Origin: Scardovia wiggsiae F0424
Lineage (GTDB): Bacteria > Actinomycetota > Actinomycetes > Actinomycetales > Bifidobacteriaceae
Direction of reading: 5' to 3'
Assembly: GCF_000269605.1 (NCBI RefSeq)
Contig: NZ_AKCI01000001.1
Coordinates: 992,001 to 1,056,000, forward strand
DNA length: 64,000 nt
Shown here one piece after another: positions 1 to 8,951 of the stretch. How positions within the stretch are numbered: position 1 is the stretch's first letter; every line of letters begins with the position of its first letter. The notes beneath the pieces are model-generated. The model was not told the origin of the DNA, ran no database searches, and saw only the letters and a program-made list of their open reading frames with translations. Made by a program: the position numbers and the translations under genes.

Positions 1-712
1 GCGCCTGGGCATCTTCTTCCAAGCCATAATGCGAGTCATTCGTCGCCACCAGCGGGGCGCCAATCTCATCCGCGATCCTCAGCAGGTCCTCAGCCACACG
101 CTTCTCAATAGGCAGCCCATGGTCCATAACTTCAACATAGAAATTGTCCCTGCCAAAAATATCCTGGAGCTCCCCCGCTTCCCGCAGCGCCTCCCTGTAC
201 TGCCCCAAACGGAGCCTTGTCTGCACAGCACCTGACGGGCAGCCCGTAGTAGCAATGACCCCGGAGTGGTATGTGCTCAGGATATCCCTGTCCATACGCG
301 GATTCTTGCCCATAAGGCCTTCAAGGTTCGCCAGGGAAGACGCTTTGAGCAGGTTGACCAGGCCTTCATCATTTTCAGCCCACATGGTCATATGTGTATA
401 GGAGCCGTTGGCTGAAACATCGTCAGAATGCTGATCCTGCGTCCCCCAGTGCACCCGGGTCTTATCTGACCGGGCCGTCCCCGGGGTCACATACGCTTCG
501 ATCCCGATAATCGGCTTGATCCCTTCATCAACTGCAGTACGCCACATTTCATACGCACCATGCATATTGCCATGGTCAGTGATGCCCACGGCTTTCTGGC
601 CCAGGGATTTGACTACGCTGACCAGCTTCTTTACCGGTACCGCCCCGTCAAGGGTAGAGTAATCCGTGTGGTTATGGAGATGCACGAAATCCGCGGTAGT
701 CGAAGAAGCCAT
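1..712 (-). CDS. dnaE: DNA polymerase III alpha subunit, N-terminal part (cut by window edge)
   Basis: About 237 N-terminal residues of the replicative polymerase alpha subunit, reading off the left edge of the window. The frame opens MASSTTADF and continues with the PHP-domain signature HLHNHTDYS at residues 11-19, then GITDHGNMHG and a region with EAYVTPG, all typical of bacterial DnaE. The PHP domain carries a metal site used for proofreading in some bacterial DnaE proteins. The ATG at 710-712 lies 42 bp downstream of rluD, so the gene is probably the distal member of the division/translation block. No frameshift is visible in the part present. Identity is firm; nothing can be said about the polymerase core, which is outside the window. 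Confidence 0.93.
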   Translation of the reverse strand, partial: MASSTTADFVHLHNHTDYSTLDGAVPVKKLVSVVKSLGQKAVGITDHGNMHGAYEMWRTAVDEGIKPIIGIEAYVTPGTARSDKTRVHWGTQDQHSDDVSANGSYTHMTMWAENDEGLVNLLKASSLANLEGLMGKNPRMDRDILSTYHSGVIATTGCPSGAVQTRLRLGQYREALREAGELQDIFGRDNFYVEVMDHGLPIEKRVAEDLLRIADEIGAPLVATNDSHYGLEEDAQA

Positions 713-754
713 ATACACCAATCTAGCGTAATGTATAGTCCAGTTTACCGGCAG

Positions 755-1702
755 CTAAACGGCCTGCCTCTGCTGCCGGCTGCGGGCACGGAGCGTTTCC
801 AGGGAATGTGCCAGGTCCCCGGGAAGTTCAGATTCTACATGGACCACGAGCCGGGTATGGGGATGCTTGAATTCAAGTTTCATCGAGTGCAGCCACTGGC
901 GGCCGATGCCGAGCCCGCGGGCCAAAACGGGGTTAGCCCCGTACATAGTATCGCCTACAAGGGGATGGCCTATAGATGACATATGCACGCGGATCTGATG
1001 TGTGCGCCCGGTCTCCAGATTAACGGAGATATATGTCGTCTCACCGAAACGTTCCATAACATCCCAATGGGTAATGGCAGGACGCCCGTCAGGCATTATA
1101 GTGAACCTGAAATCGGCAACAGGGTCACGGCCGATCGGAGCGTCAACAGTAGCTTTATCCTGCTTAAGGCTGCCCTGGGCTACCGCATAATAGATCTTGG
1201 TTACTTCATGCTCGGAAAACTGCCGGCGCATTTCCCTATATGCCAGCTCGGACTTGCATACCAGCATCAGCCCGCTGGTTCCTGCATCCAATCGTGATAC
1301 TATGCCCTGCCTTCCCTGCGGGCCGTATTCCGTGATGTGCACGCCGCGCGCTTTCAGCGTCCCCAGGACGGTAGGGCCGGTCCATCCTACGGATGGGTGC
1401 GCAGCCATACCAACCGGCTTATCCACTATAACAAGGTCATCATCTTCATAAACAATACGCATACCGTAATCAACCGGTTCAGGCTTATCCCTCTCTTCCG
1501 CAATCGCAACTTCAATCGAATCGCCCTGTGCCAGTTTTTCTGATTTCTGTGCTGACCTCTGAGACCCGCGGCCGGCAATCGATACTTCCCCTCTGTCAAT
1601 ATAAGCCGCTGCCTGTGAACGCGAAACCCCCAGCATCCTTGATACCGCAATATCAAAACGCATACCTATCAGCGCTTCGGGGACAGGCATGACGCGGTCC
1701 AT
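755..1702 (-). CDS. rluD: RluD-type 23S rRNA pseudouridine synthase
   Basis: RluA/RluD-family pseudouridine synthase that converts uridines to pseudouridine in structured RNA, probably large-subunit rRNA. An N-terminal S4 RNA-binding domain (about residues 14-70) precedes the catalytic domain. The catalytic Asp is in SRLDAGTSG near residue 140, followed by IYYAVAQG and GRTHQIRVHM. Only the usual His of HRLD is Ser. The ATG at 1702 overlaps the lspA stop as TGATG and is preceded by a G-rich ribosome site, so I prefer it to the GTG one codon upstream; translation is probably coupled to lspA. The lspA-rluD pairing is common in actinobacteria and firmicutes. The exact target uridines are inferred from family membership only. 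Confidence 0.93.
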   Translation of the reverse strand: MDRVMPVPEALIGMRFDIAVSRMLGVSRSQAAAYIDRGEVSIAGRGSQRSAQKSEKLAQGDSIEVAIAEERDKPEPVDYGMRIVYEDDDLVIVDKPVGMAAHPSVGWTGPTVLGTLKARGVHITEYGPQGRQGIVSRLDAGTSGLMLVCKSELAYREMRRQFSEHEVTKIYYAVAQGSLKQDKATVDAPIGRDPVADFRFTIMPDGRPAITHWDVMERFGETTYISVNLETGRTHQIRVHMSSIGHPLVGDTMYGANPVLARGLGIGRQWLHSMKLEFKHPHTRLVVHVESELPGDLAHSLETLRARSRQQRQAV

Positions 1703-2304
1703 CACACTGCCCCCCGGGGAGGATCCTGTGCATTGCCTCCGGGGCCTTTTGCCGCTGCTTCCCTGCTTCGCAGCGGTACCCCCTTAAATATAAGGATAAT
1801 AAACCCTGCAGCGGCAAAAGTAAGGAACACATCGGCCAGGTTCCCTACCGACCAGCCATAGTTGATAAAATCAACGACTTTGCCGTCCATGAAACCGCCG
1901 GCATAAACGATCCTGTCGATCGCATTGCCTCCTGCACCGGCAAGTGCCAGCCCCAGTACACAGGACCATGCAGCCGAATCAGACCGGATGCCCGCAATGA
2001 TAAGCGCAGCACAGGCGCACAAAGCAGCAGCGGAAATCACTGCAGTCACCGAAGACCCGAATCCCAGGGACGCGCCGGCATTCCTGTAAAGCTCCAGGCT
2101 TATCACATTCGGGATAACGGTTATGGATCTGCCCCCGCTAAGCACCCGCAGTGCACAGGCCTTTGCCGCCTGGTCTGCGCACAGGCCGAAAACCGCCACA
2201 ACTATAAAGACGGCTATACAGCGGATACTGCCGTACAGCCGTCCCGATACCTGCTTGCCCACAAGATAAGCCCTGGCTTTACTTGGCCTGGGAGCTGCCG
2301 GCAT
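1702..2304 (-). CDS. lspA: Lipoprotein signal peptidase II
   Basis: Membrane aspartyl protease that removes the signal peptide from diacylglyceryl-modified prolipoproteins. It has four hydrophobic segments and the family motifs: RNAGASLGFG (the N-x-G-x-x-F region), GAGGNAIDR with one catalytic Asp, and VGNLADVF with the other. At 200 residues it is slightly longer than usual because of basic N-terminal and charged C-terminal tails. Its first codons overlap the 3' end of divIVA by 26 bp and its stop overlaps rluD, so it sits in a tight minus-strand operon. The start at 2304 is the longest frame and is not certain. Confidence 0.93.
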   Translation of the reverse strand: MPAAPRPSKARAYLVGKQVSGRLYGSIRCIAVFIVVAVFGLCADQAAKACALRVLSGGRSITVIPNVISLELYRNAGASLGFGSSVTAVISAAALCACAALIIAGIRSDSAAWSCVLGLALAGAGGNAIDRIVYAGGFMDGKVVDFINYGWSVGNLADVFLTFAAAGFIILIFKGVPLRSREAAAKGPGGNAQDPPRGAV

Positions 2305-3643
2305 CCTGCTGGGCTCCCCCTGAATAATTATCGGTATTATTGATCTGGTCAGAAAGCTGGGAAAGGAAGCTCGTCAAACGTCCGCGGTAATCCGACTCAA
2401 ACTGTTTCAGGCTGTCAATATTGCCCTCAATAACCTTGGAATCCGCATACAGCTTATCCTTGACCTGGCGTGAATACATATCAGCATCGCCGCGGGTCTT
2501 GGTGTTATAGGCATCAGCATTCTGACGTACCTGCGCAGCATATGCTTCGCTGTCGGAACGCTGCTGTTTGCTGTATTCATCAGCTTCACTGCGTGTTACT
2601 GCAGAGTAGTTGTCTGCATCATTACGGGTCTTTGTGGAGTAGGCATCAGCCGTTGCGCGGGTCTCCTTGGCATACTGGTCAGCCTCAGAAATGATCTGGT
2701 CGTGCTGGGAATGCCCCTCGTTAACAAGCTGGTTTGCCTCATCCTTGCCGCGGTTGACATACTTGTCATGCAGCTCCATAGCCATAGCGAGCATCTGAGC
2801 TGCCTTCTCCGATGTGCTCTTGCGCTCATCTGAGGCAGCGGCAGCGATTTTCTCCAGACTGCCGGTCTCGGTGCTCGGCTCCGAGGCAGAAACCTGCTGC
2901 CGCAGCGTTTCCTCGCGCTGAGCGGATTCATTGAGCTCGTTCTGCATCGTTGCCAGCTGTGCCTGCATAGCCTCAACCTGCCTGCTGGCCTCCTCGGCCC
3001 GCTGGGCAGCCTCCTGGAGGCGATGCTCGGCGTCCTCAGCCTTACGGTTTGCTTCCTGTACGGCAAGCTGTGAATTCTGCAGCTCCTGAGTAAGCGTTTC
3101 CCCACGCTTCATATATTCGTCTCTCTCATTACGGAGCCCGGTAAGCTGCTGCTGCAGAGCCTCGGAAGCAGAGCTGCCCTGTGCGGCCTGGTCTGTCAGC
3201 TGGTTGATCTGGTCGTTCAGCTGATCGACCTGTGTTTTAAGCTGCTCATTCTGCTGGTTTACAGTGTCCATCTGGACTTTTGCCTGGTCAACCTGGCCAG
3301 TCAGGGTCTTGATCCGATCGTTGGCTGAATCAAGTTCACTCCGCAGTGACGACTCCGCCTCCGATGAAGAAGCTGAACTCTGCTGGAGCTTTTCCTGCGC
3401 AGCACTCAGCTCGCTGCGGAGCCTTGTATTCTCCCCCGTCAGCTGTGATACCTGAGTATTCAAAGCCGCAACATCAGGGCCCAGGGACTGGGTCTGCGTT
3501 GCATACTGCTTTCCAAGCTCATCAACCGTCTGGGCGCACTCCTCGAGGAAATCGTCAACTTCATCCAGGTTGTAGCCCTGCTGAAAACGACCCGCAAGAG
3601 GAATCTTCTTATTACGGATATCTCCTGGTGTTAAAAGTGCCAT
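2279..3643 (-). CDS. divIVA: DivIVA/Wag31-family polar growth and septum-site protein
   Basis: Cytoplasmic coiled-coil scaffold that binds curved membrane at poles and septa and, in actinobacteria, directs cell-wall growth. The DivIVA N-terminal domain is clear (MALLTPGDIRNKKI, then GYNLDEVDDFLEE). It is followed by a long Q/E/R-rich coiled coil (about residues 45-260) and a C-terminal part with roughly seven 11-residue repeats of the form ADxYSxxxRxx (about residues 318-400). The ATG at 3643 has GGAG about 8 bp upstream and restores the conserved N-terminus; an in-frame TTG at 3661 is less likely. At 454 residues it is longer than mycobacterial Wag31. It lies downstream of sepF and yggT, the usual neighbours. 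Confidence 0.93.
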   Translation of the reverse strand: MALLTPGDIRNKKIPLAGRFQQGYNLDEVDDFLEECAQTVDELGKQYATQTQSLGPDVAALNTQVSQLTGENTRLRSELSAAQEKLQQSSASSSEAESSLRSELDSANDRIKTLTGQVDQAKVQMDTVNQQNEQLKTQVDQLNDQINQLTDQAAQGSSASEALQQQLTGLRNERDEYMKRGETLTQELQNSQLAVQEANRKAEDAEHRLQEAAQRAEEASRQVEAMQAQLATMQNELNESAQREETLRQQVSASEPSTETGSLEKIAAAASDERKSTSEKAAQMLAMAMELHDKYVNRGKDEANQLVNEGHSQHDQIISEADQYAKETRATADAYSTKTRNDADNYSAVTRSEADEYSKQQRSDSEAYAAQVRQNADAYNTKTRGDADMYSRQVKDKLYADSKVIEGNIDSLKQFESDYRGRLTSFLSQLSDQINNTDNYSGGAQQDAGSSQAK

Positions 3644-3827
3644 ATCTGCTCCGGTATGCAATTGTCCAATATACTACCATTAATTATGGTATCACGATTG
3701 TTGTAAAACAGTATCCTGACCGTCCGGTTAGCTTTGGGTTAGCCTTATCTGGACAGCCCCTCCGCCTCCCTGCCAGCAAGGCTGCACACCGGGTACAGCA
3801 CAGAAGCTGCGTACGCAGGCCTCAGGA

Positions 3828-4118
3828 CTACGGCAGGAAATATGTGACCATGGTTATGCCGAAATACAGGATCATAAACCCTACATCAAGAGCGACCGGC
3901 CCGATCCTGAGCGGAGGGATGATGCGCCGCATCAGGCGCAGGGGAGGCTCAGTCACTGTATAAACAGCATTCACAATGGGGTACGCGACCCGTCCCGGCT
4001 GCCATCTGCTGAGAAGGGCAACCCAGTCCAGGACAACCCGCACGGTAAGCACAAACAGGTACGCGCTGAGCAGGATGCGGATAATGCGCAGTACGAAGAA
4101 TAGAGACATAAGGAACAT
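3828..4118 (-). CDS. YggT-family small membrane protein
   Basis: A 96-residue integral membrane protein of the YggT family. Two hydrophobic segments flank a central polar stretch: residues about 5-30 (LFFVLRIIRILLSAYLFVLT) and 70-95. The region with RLMRRIIPPLRIGPVALD is the typical YggT signature. Genes of this family sit between sepF and divIVA in many Gram-positive division clusters, as here, and are thought to help membrane or division functions, but a biochemical role is not established. It is separated from divIVA by 184 bp and from sepF by 110 bp. Confidence 0.88.
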   Translation of the reverse strand: MFLMSLFFVLRIIRILLSAYLFVLTVRVVLDWVALLSRWQPGRVAYPIVNAVYTVTEPPLRLMRRIIPPLRIGPVALDVGFMILYFGITMVTYFLP

Positions 4119-4228
4119 TATATCCGCCTTGCGGTATGGTACCTGTGAATCTGCTGACCGCTAAGAAGAAGCGGTACAGGGCAGCAAACCGCTCAGAGGT
4201 GCAGAGGGCGGAACAGGGACCGGAGCTC

Positions 4229-4705
4229 TCAGTCAAAAAGCCCGGCAGCAGTACTGTCCTGGGCAGCCTGTTCAACCTTGATGTTGACCTGGGCAGGGCT
4301 CAGGAGGAAAACACGCGGGGTGACACGTTCGATGGACCCACGGACCCCGAAAACTACGCCTGCAGAAAAATCAACAATACGGTAGGCAACTGCCTCAGGG
4401 ACACCGGTCAGATTGAGCACGACAGGGACGCCGTCGCGGATAGCCCTGCCCACCAGCTGTGCCTCTTCATATGTTTTAGGATGGATCGTTGTGATGCGGT
4501 TCATGCGCGACCTCGGGGTTGGGGTATGTGTGACGGAAGATGGCGGAGCGGACTCAGTCGTGTAAGAAGGCCGGGGGGCAACATCCTCGTCATCATCGAA
4601 AGTCGAATCCGACGGTTCGGCCGAGTATTCCTCTATATCCCGGTCTTCATCTTCGGTACTTGCCAGCCCGAAGAATGACATAGCGCCTTTAAAAGGGTTC
4701 GCCAT
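4229..4705 (-). CDS. sepF: Cell division protein SepF
   Basis: Membrane-associated partner of FtsZ that tethers and bundles protofilaments at the septum. The N-terminus MANPFKGAMSFFGLAS is the membrane-targeting amphipathic helix. An acidic linker (about residues 20-60) leads to the SepF core, with TTIHPKTYEEAQLVGRA and DGVPVVLNLTG, then RIVDFSAGVVFGVRG. A very strong ribosome site (AAGGAGG) precedes two adjacent ATG codons; the second, at 4705, has the better spacing and gives the conserved start. It follows ftsZ by 27 bp, so the two are surely co-transcribed. Its length of 158 residues is normal. Confidence 0.94.
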   Translation of the reverse strand: MANPFKGAMSFFGLASTEDEDRDIEEYSAEPSDSTFDDDEDVAPRPSYTTESAPPSSVTHTPTPRSRMNRITTIHPKTYEEAQLVGRAIRDGVPVVLNLTGVPEAVAYRIVDFSAGVVFGVRGSIERVTPRVFLLSPAQVNIKVEQAAQDSTAAGLFD

Positions 4706-4732
4706 CATACCTCCTTAAGGTAATTCCCTGCT

Positions 4733-6043
4733 TCAGCGCAGGAAGTCAGGGATAATAAGGCCATCGTCAGGGTCGGCTTCAGGTATTTCAGGGGTATCAT
4801 CCTGTTTTGGCCGGGCCGGCTGCGCGGGCTGTGCCGGCTGCGTATCCTGGCTGTGCTGTTCCTGCGGATGCGGCTGGGAAGCCTCAGATACTGCAGGGCG
4901 TTCACCTGTATCATCAGCAGTACCGGCGGGCTCAGCATGCGGCGCAGCTTCCCTGTATGCAGAAGCATCAGCAGCGGTATCGCCGGCACCGGCCCTGCCA
5001 ATAACAGGCTCTTCAGAAGTTTCATCTGCTATCAGCTGGCTTGGAATGCTGCGGCCAGGAGCACGGCTTTCATCCCGGGCGACCCCTTCAAAACCTGTTG
5101 CAATAACAGAGACGACTACCTCATCACCATAAGCATCATCATTAACCAGGCCGATAATGATATTTGCCCCTTTAGCAGCATACTTATTAACAAGCTCAGA
5201 TGCCTGGGTGAACTCTTCAAAGCCCATATCAGTCGGACCCGCAATATTTACCAGGAGGCTGGTAGCGCCATCAATAGGGGTATCAAGGAGCGGCGAGTTG
5301 ACAGCGATCTCAGCCGCCTGGACAGCCCTGTCTTCACCGCGGGCATGCCCGATACCGAACATCGCCGTCCCTGCATTCTGCAGGACAGAACTGACATCCT
5401 GGAAGTCAACGTTGATCGTGGGGTTAGTGCTGGAGATCAGGTCTGTGATGCAGCGCACTCCCGACATAAGGGACGTATCAGCCATCTGGAATACTTCGCG
5501 GATATTCATGCCCTTGATATCCATATCCTGGAGGCGGTCATTCGGGATGACGATAAGGGCATCCACTTCTTTACGGAGCTTCTCAATCCCGTCCTCAGCC
5601 GATGCCGCGCGTCGCCCGCCTTCAAAACTGAAAGGTTTTGTTACCACACCAATAGTTACGGCACCCTGCTGGCGTGCAGCACGCGCTACGATTGGGCTGG
5701 CGCCGGTACCGGTGCCGCCGCCTTCCCCGGCAGTCACAAATACCATATCCGCGCCTTTAAGGACCTGCTCGATCTCACTCTGATGGTCCTGCGCGGCCTT
5801 TGCACCACGCTCAGGATCTGCACCGGCCCCAAGGCCCCGGCTGGAAGAATCCGTCAAAGCGATGCGCACATCCGCATCACTTTTGTTAAGATCCTTCATA
5901 TCAGTATTAACAGCTACAAACTCAACGCCTGCAATGCCCTCGTCGATCATACGGTTGACAGCATTCCCGCCGCCACCGCCGACGCCTACAACCTTAATGA
6001 CTGTTTTACTGTTCATCTCTTCATTTGGGTCAAGGTCGGTCAT
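4733..6043 (-). CDS. ftsZ: Cell division protein FtsZ
   Basis: Tubulin-like GTPase that forms the Z-ring. The glycine-rich GTP-binding segments are intact: VGVGGGGGNAVNRM near residue 20 and the tubulin signature GEGGGTGTGASP near residue 110. The T7-loop region reads NVDFQDVSSVL. After the core there is a variable Pro/Gln/Ala-rich linker (about residues 320-420) and a conserved C-terminal peptide, DGLIIPDFLR, the docking site for SepF and FtsA-like partners. The ATG at 6043 has AGGAG nine bases upstream and is preferred to an in-frame TTG at 6064. sepF follows 27 bp downstream. No ftsQ/ftsW or mur genes are upstream; dus lies there instead. Confidence 0.97.
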   Translation of the reverse strand: MTDLDPNEEMNSKTVIKVVGVGGGGGNAVNRMIDEGIAGVEFVAVNTDMKDLNKSDADVRIALTDSSSRGLGAGADPERGAKAAQDHQSEIEQVLKGADMVFVTAGEGGGTGTGASPIVARAARQQGAVTIGVVTKPFSFEGGRRAASAEDGIEKLRKEVDALIVIPNDRLQDMDIKGMNIREVFQMADTSLMSGVRCITDLISSTNPTINVDFQDVSSVLQNAGTAMFGIGHARGEDRAVQAAEIAVNSPLLDTPIDGATSLLVNIAGPTDMGFEEFTQASELVNKYAAKGANIIIGLVNDDAYGDEVVVSVIATGFEGVARDESRAPGRSIPSQLIADETSEEPVIGRAGAGDTAADASAYREAAPHAEPAGTADDTGERPAVSEASQPHPQEQHSQDTQPAQPAQPARPKQDDTPEIPEADPDDGLIIPDFLR

Positions 6044-6283
6044 GCTGCTCCTGTCGTTATGCAATTTTCAACGCTATACACAACTTTAACGCAAAAAACT
6101 ATTACATATAAATGTTCGCAAAAAATAAAGACATTTCGTAAAAAATGTGTGTTTTAAGTATAACTTTATGAAGGAATTGTGAATGTCTGCTGAAACATGG
6201 GATCGGGCAAGCCGCCGTTATGCTGCCGGGCGGGGATATGCCTGCGATGGGAAGGCTGAGGGGTCATTCCCCTCCCCCTGTGG
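6044..6283 (-). promoter_or_regulatory. ftsZ upstream region, A+T-rich
   Basis: A 240-bp gap between the dus stop and the ftsZ start. The stretch 6070-6180 is strikingly A+T-rich compared with its surroundings, with several A or T runs, and is the obvious place for the ftsZ-sepF promoter. I could not identify a convincing -35/-10 pair with standard spacing, so no specific promoter is claimed. No good gene is present here; ORFs crossing it are shadows. Confidence 0.4.
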
Positions 6284-7453
6284 TCAGTATGACGCATCAT
6301 CAACATCGCCCTCAAATATGTTTGCACGCTCAGCATCTGTAAGGGAGTGCGATTCCAGCCATCCATACGGCAGATGGACCTTTCTGGCATAGCGTGTCCG
6401 CCCGCGCGGCTTATCAGCAAGCTCCCGGGGGAAGCGCGCACCGGGATCAAGCCTGTCCAGCTCGCGGCGTACGTCGGCCAGGGACTCGCAGCGCATAAAA
6501 GCCGACCGGGTATGCCCTCCAACAGGGAAACCCTTAAGGTACCACGCAATATGCTTGCGCAGATCGCGGACAGCCATCTGCTCATCGCCGTCACAATATT
6601 CAGTCAGCAGCTGCGCATGCCGCATAATCACCCGGGCGACCTGCCCGAGATCCGGGTCAGTACGGCTGCTGCTGCCGGCGAACGCATTCCTGATATCCGC
6701 AAAAAGCCACGGACGCCCCTGGCATCCCCGCCCAACAGCCACACCGTCGCACCCGGTCTGGTTGGACATGGCAATGGCATCTTCTGCAGTCCAGATATCG
6801 CCGTTCCCTATAACAGGTATTGACACACACTCTTTCAGCCTGCTTATCTGCGACCAGTCAGAATGCCCTCCGTAATACTGGGCTGTTGTACGGGCATGGA
6901 GCGTAACATAAGCGCATCCCTCAGACTCTATGATATGCGCAGCTTCAATCATCGTTTCATGCGAATCATCAATACCCACGCGGATCTTTGCTGTTACCGG
7001 GATACCGGCAGGGCTGCACACACGCACCACCCTGCGGATAATATCCTTGAGGAGCCCCGTCTTCCAGGGCAGGGCAGACCCTCCTCCGCGGCGGGTGACT
7101 TTAGGGACCGGACAACCAAAATTAAGGTCAATATGGTCTGCCATATTGCCGTCAACGACCATCCGGGCTGCCTCTTCAACGATCGCAGGGTCAACCCCGT
7201 ACAGCTGGAGGGAACGGAACTTTTCCGAAGGCGCAAAGCGGCACAGACGGAAAGCTTTAGGATTGCGCGCAGTTAAAGCACGCGCAGTCACCATCTCTGC
7301 AATATACAGCCCGTCAGGACCATATTCCTCGCATAAGACCCGGAACGGCCAGTTCGTCACCCCCGCCATCGGCGACAGGACAACGGGTACGCTTACTGTG
7401 TGGGTACCGAGCATGAAGCCGGGCAAAACCCCTTTCTGGCCCATCCCTGCCAT
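6284..7453 (-). CDS. dus: tRNA-dihydrouridine synthase (Dus family)
   Basis: Flavin-dependent enzyme that reduces uridine to dihydrouridine in tRNA D-loops. Family hallmarks are LSPMAGVTNWPFR near residue 28 (FMN site), NFGCPVPKVTRRGGG near residue 112 with the catalytic Cys, then HARTTAQYYGG and IPVIGNGDI. The length of 389 residues is typical for the actinobacterial DusB-like group. The first of two nearby ATGs (7453) is used; no strong ribosome site separates them. The gap to glyS is only 13 bp, so glyS-dus form a transcription unit, as in other bifidobacteria-like genomes. The exact tRNA positions modified are not predictable here. Confidence 0.93.
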   Translation of the reverse strand: MAGMGQKGVLPGFMLGTHTVSVPVVLSPMAGVTNWPFRVLCEEYGPDGLYIAEMVTARALTARNPKAFRLCRFAPSEKFRSLQLYGVDPAIVEEAARMVVDGNMADHIDLNFGCPVPKVTRRGGGSALPWKTGLLKDIIRRVVRVCSPAGIPVTAKIRVGIDDSHETMIEAAHIIESEGCAYVTLHARTTAQYYGGHSDWSQISRLKECVSIPVIGNGDIWTAEDAIAMSNQTGCDGVAVGRGCQGRPWLFADIRNAFAGSSSRTDPDLGQVARVIMRHAQLLTEYCDGDEQMAVRDLRKHIAWYLKGFPVGGHTRSAFMRCESLADVRRELDRLDPGARFPRELADKPRGRTRYARKVHLPYGWLESHSLTDAERANIFEGDVDDASY

Positions 7454-7466
7454 AAAAACACCGGAC

Positions 7467-8897
7467 CTATGCAGCGGCAGCCGCGCGGACAGCTTCAGGG
7501 GTGCGCGGATACGTATTGCGCTTATCTTTAATAAACGCCCCTACATAGCCTGCAACACGGTCCAGGGCTACACGCTCCTGCTTCATGGTATCGCGCTCAC
7601 GGATGGTCACAGCCTGATCATCCAGCGTGTCAAAATCAACAGTAACGCACAGCGGGGTACCGATTTCATCCTGGCGGCGGTACCGGCGTCCGATAGCACC
7701 CGCCTCATCGTAATCGATATCCCAGCCATCCTCGCGGAGATCATCGGCAAGGTTATGGGCAATGCCCTGGAGTTCGGGTTTCCTCGACAGCGGGAAAACC
7801 GCCGCCTTCACCGGCGACAGCCGCGGATCAAGGCGCAAGACCGTACGGGTATCAACCCCTCCCTTAGTATTGGGGGCTTCATCCACATCATACGCATCAA
7901 CAAGGAATGCCATAAGCGAACGGGTCAGCCCTGCGGCAGGCTCTATCACGTACGGTATGAAACGCTCGCCGGAAGCCTGGTCAAAATAGCTCAGGTCCTT
8001 GCCGGAATGCTGCGAATGTGCGTTCAGGTCATAGTCGGTGCGGTTTGCTATGCCTTCAAGCTCCCCCCAGTCAGAGCCCTGGAAACCGAACTTATACTCA
8101 ATATCCACTGTACGCTTGGAATAATGGGACAGTTTCTCCTTCGGATGCTCATACAGGCGGAGGTTATCAGGGTTAATACCAAGATCGACATACCACTGGC
8201 GGCGTGCATCGATCCAGTACTGATGCCACTCTTCATCGGTCCCCGGGACAACGAAGAATTCCATCTCCATCTGCTCAAACTCGCGTGTACGGAAAATGAA
8301 ATTCCCCGGAGTGATCTCATTGCGGAAGCTTTTGCCCATATTGGCAATGCCGAAAGGGGGCTTCTGACGGGAAGTCCCCAGGACTTCCGCAAAATCAACG
8401 AAAATACCCTGCGCCGTTTCCGGGCGGAGATAATGCAGCGAATTCTCATCTTCAACAGGCCCCAGATGGGTGCGGAGCATCATATTGAAATCGCGGGGCT
8501 GGGTCCATTTGCCTACAGTGCCGCACTCAGGGCACGGTATAACACCCATACCCTCAGGCGTATGGCCATGTTTAGCCTCATAATGCTCTTCAAGATGGTC
8601 TGCACGGAAGCGCTTGTGGCAGTTCAGGCATTCAACCAGCGGGTCATTAAAGACATTGACATGCCCGGAAGCGACCCATACTTCGCTGGGAAGGATGACT
8701 GACGTATCAACACCGACTACATCGCCGCGCGTGGTCACCATGGAACGCCACCACTCATGCTTGATATTGTCTTTGAGTGCAACGCCCAGAGGGCCGTAAT
8801 CCCATGCGGAACGTGTGCCTCCGTAGATCTCTCCCGCGGGGAATACGAACCCCCGCCTTTTCGCCAGCTGGGTGACTGCTTCAAGCTTTGACTCCAT
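7467..8897 (-). CDS. glyS: Glycyl-tRNA synthetase (alpha2, eukaryote/archaeal-like type)
   Basis: Class II synthetase that charges tRNA-Gly. It opens [20 protein letters not shown] and has the typical motif [14 protein letters not shown] zinc-binding insertion has CLNCHKRF and [10 protein letters not shown] (about residues 84-130). Motif 2 is [15 protein letters not shown], and the anticodon-binding domain is C-terminal. GAGGAGG eight bases upstream fixes the ATG at 8897 rather than the longer frame to 8936. Its 476 residues match the single-chain type found in actinobacteria rather than the alpha/beta type of E. coli. It heads a unit with dus. Confidence 0.96.
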   Translation of the reverse strand: MESKLEAVTQLAKRRGFVFPAGEIYGGTRSAWDYGPLGVALKDNIKHEWWRSMVTTRGDVVGVDTSVILPSEVWVASGHVNVFNDPLVECLNCHKRFRADHLEEHYEAKHGHTPEGMGVIPCPECGTVGKWTQPRDFNMMLRTHLGPVEDENSLHYLRPETAQGIFVDFAEVLGTSRQKPPFGIANMGKSFRNEITPGNFIFRTREFEQMEMEFFVVPGTDEEWHQYWIDARRQWYVDLGINPDNLRLYEHPKEKLSHYSKRTVDIEYKFGFQGSDWGELEGIANRTDYDLNAHSQHSGKDLSYFDQASGERFIPYVIEPAAGLTRSLMAFLVDAYDVDEAPNTKGGVDTRTVLRLDPRLSPVKAAVFPLSRKPELQGIAHNLADDLREDGWDIDYDEAGAIGRRYRRQDEIGTPLCVTVDFDTLDDQAVTIRERDTMKQERVALDRVAGYVGAFIKDKRNTYPRTPEAVRAAAAA

Positions 8898-8951
8898 TAA
8901 GACCGCCTCCTCAAGCAGCTCACAAGTCCTATACAAACATTACAAAGATAG

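Noticed and set aside
4853-6157. 434-codon plus-strand ORF
   Set aside because: Antisense to ftsZ; a by-product of codon bias (few stop complements) rather than a gene.
6930-8702. 590-codon plus-strand ORF
   Set aside because: Antisense shadow of dus and glyS, which have full family motifs; its translation shows no recognisable domain.
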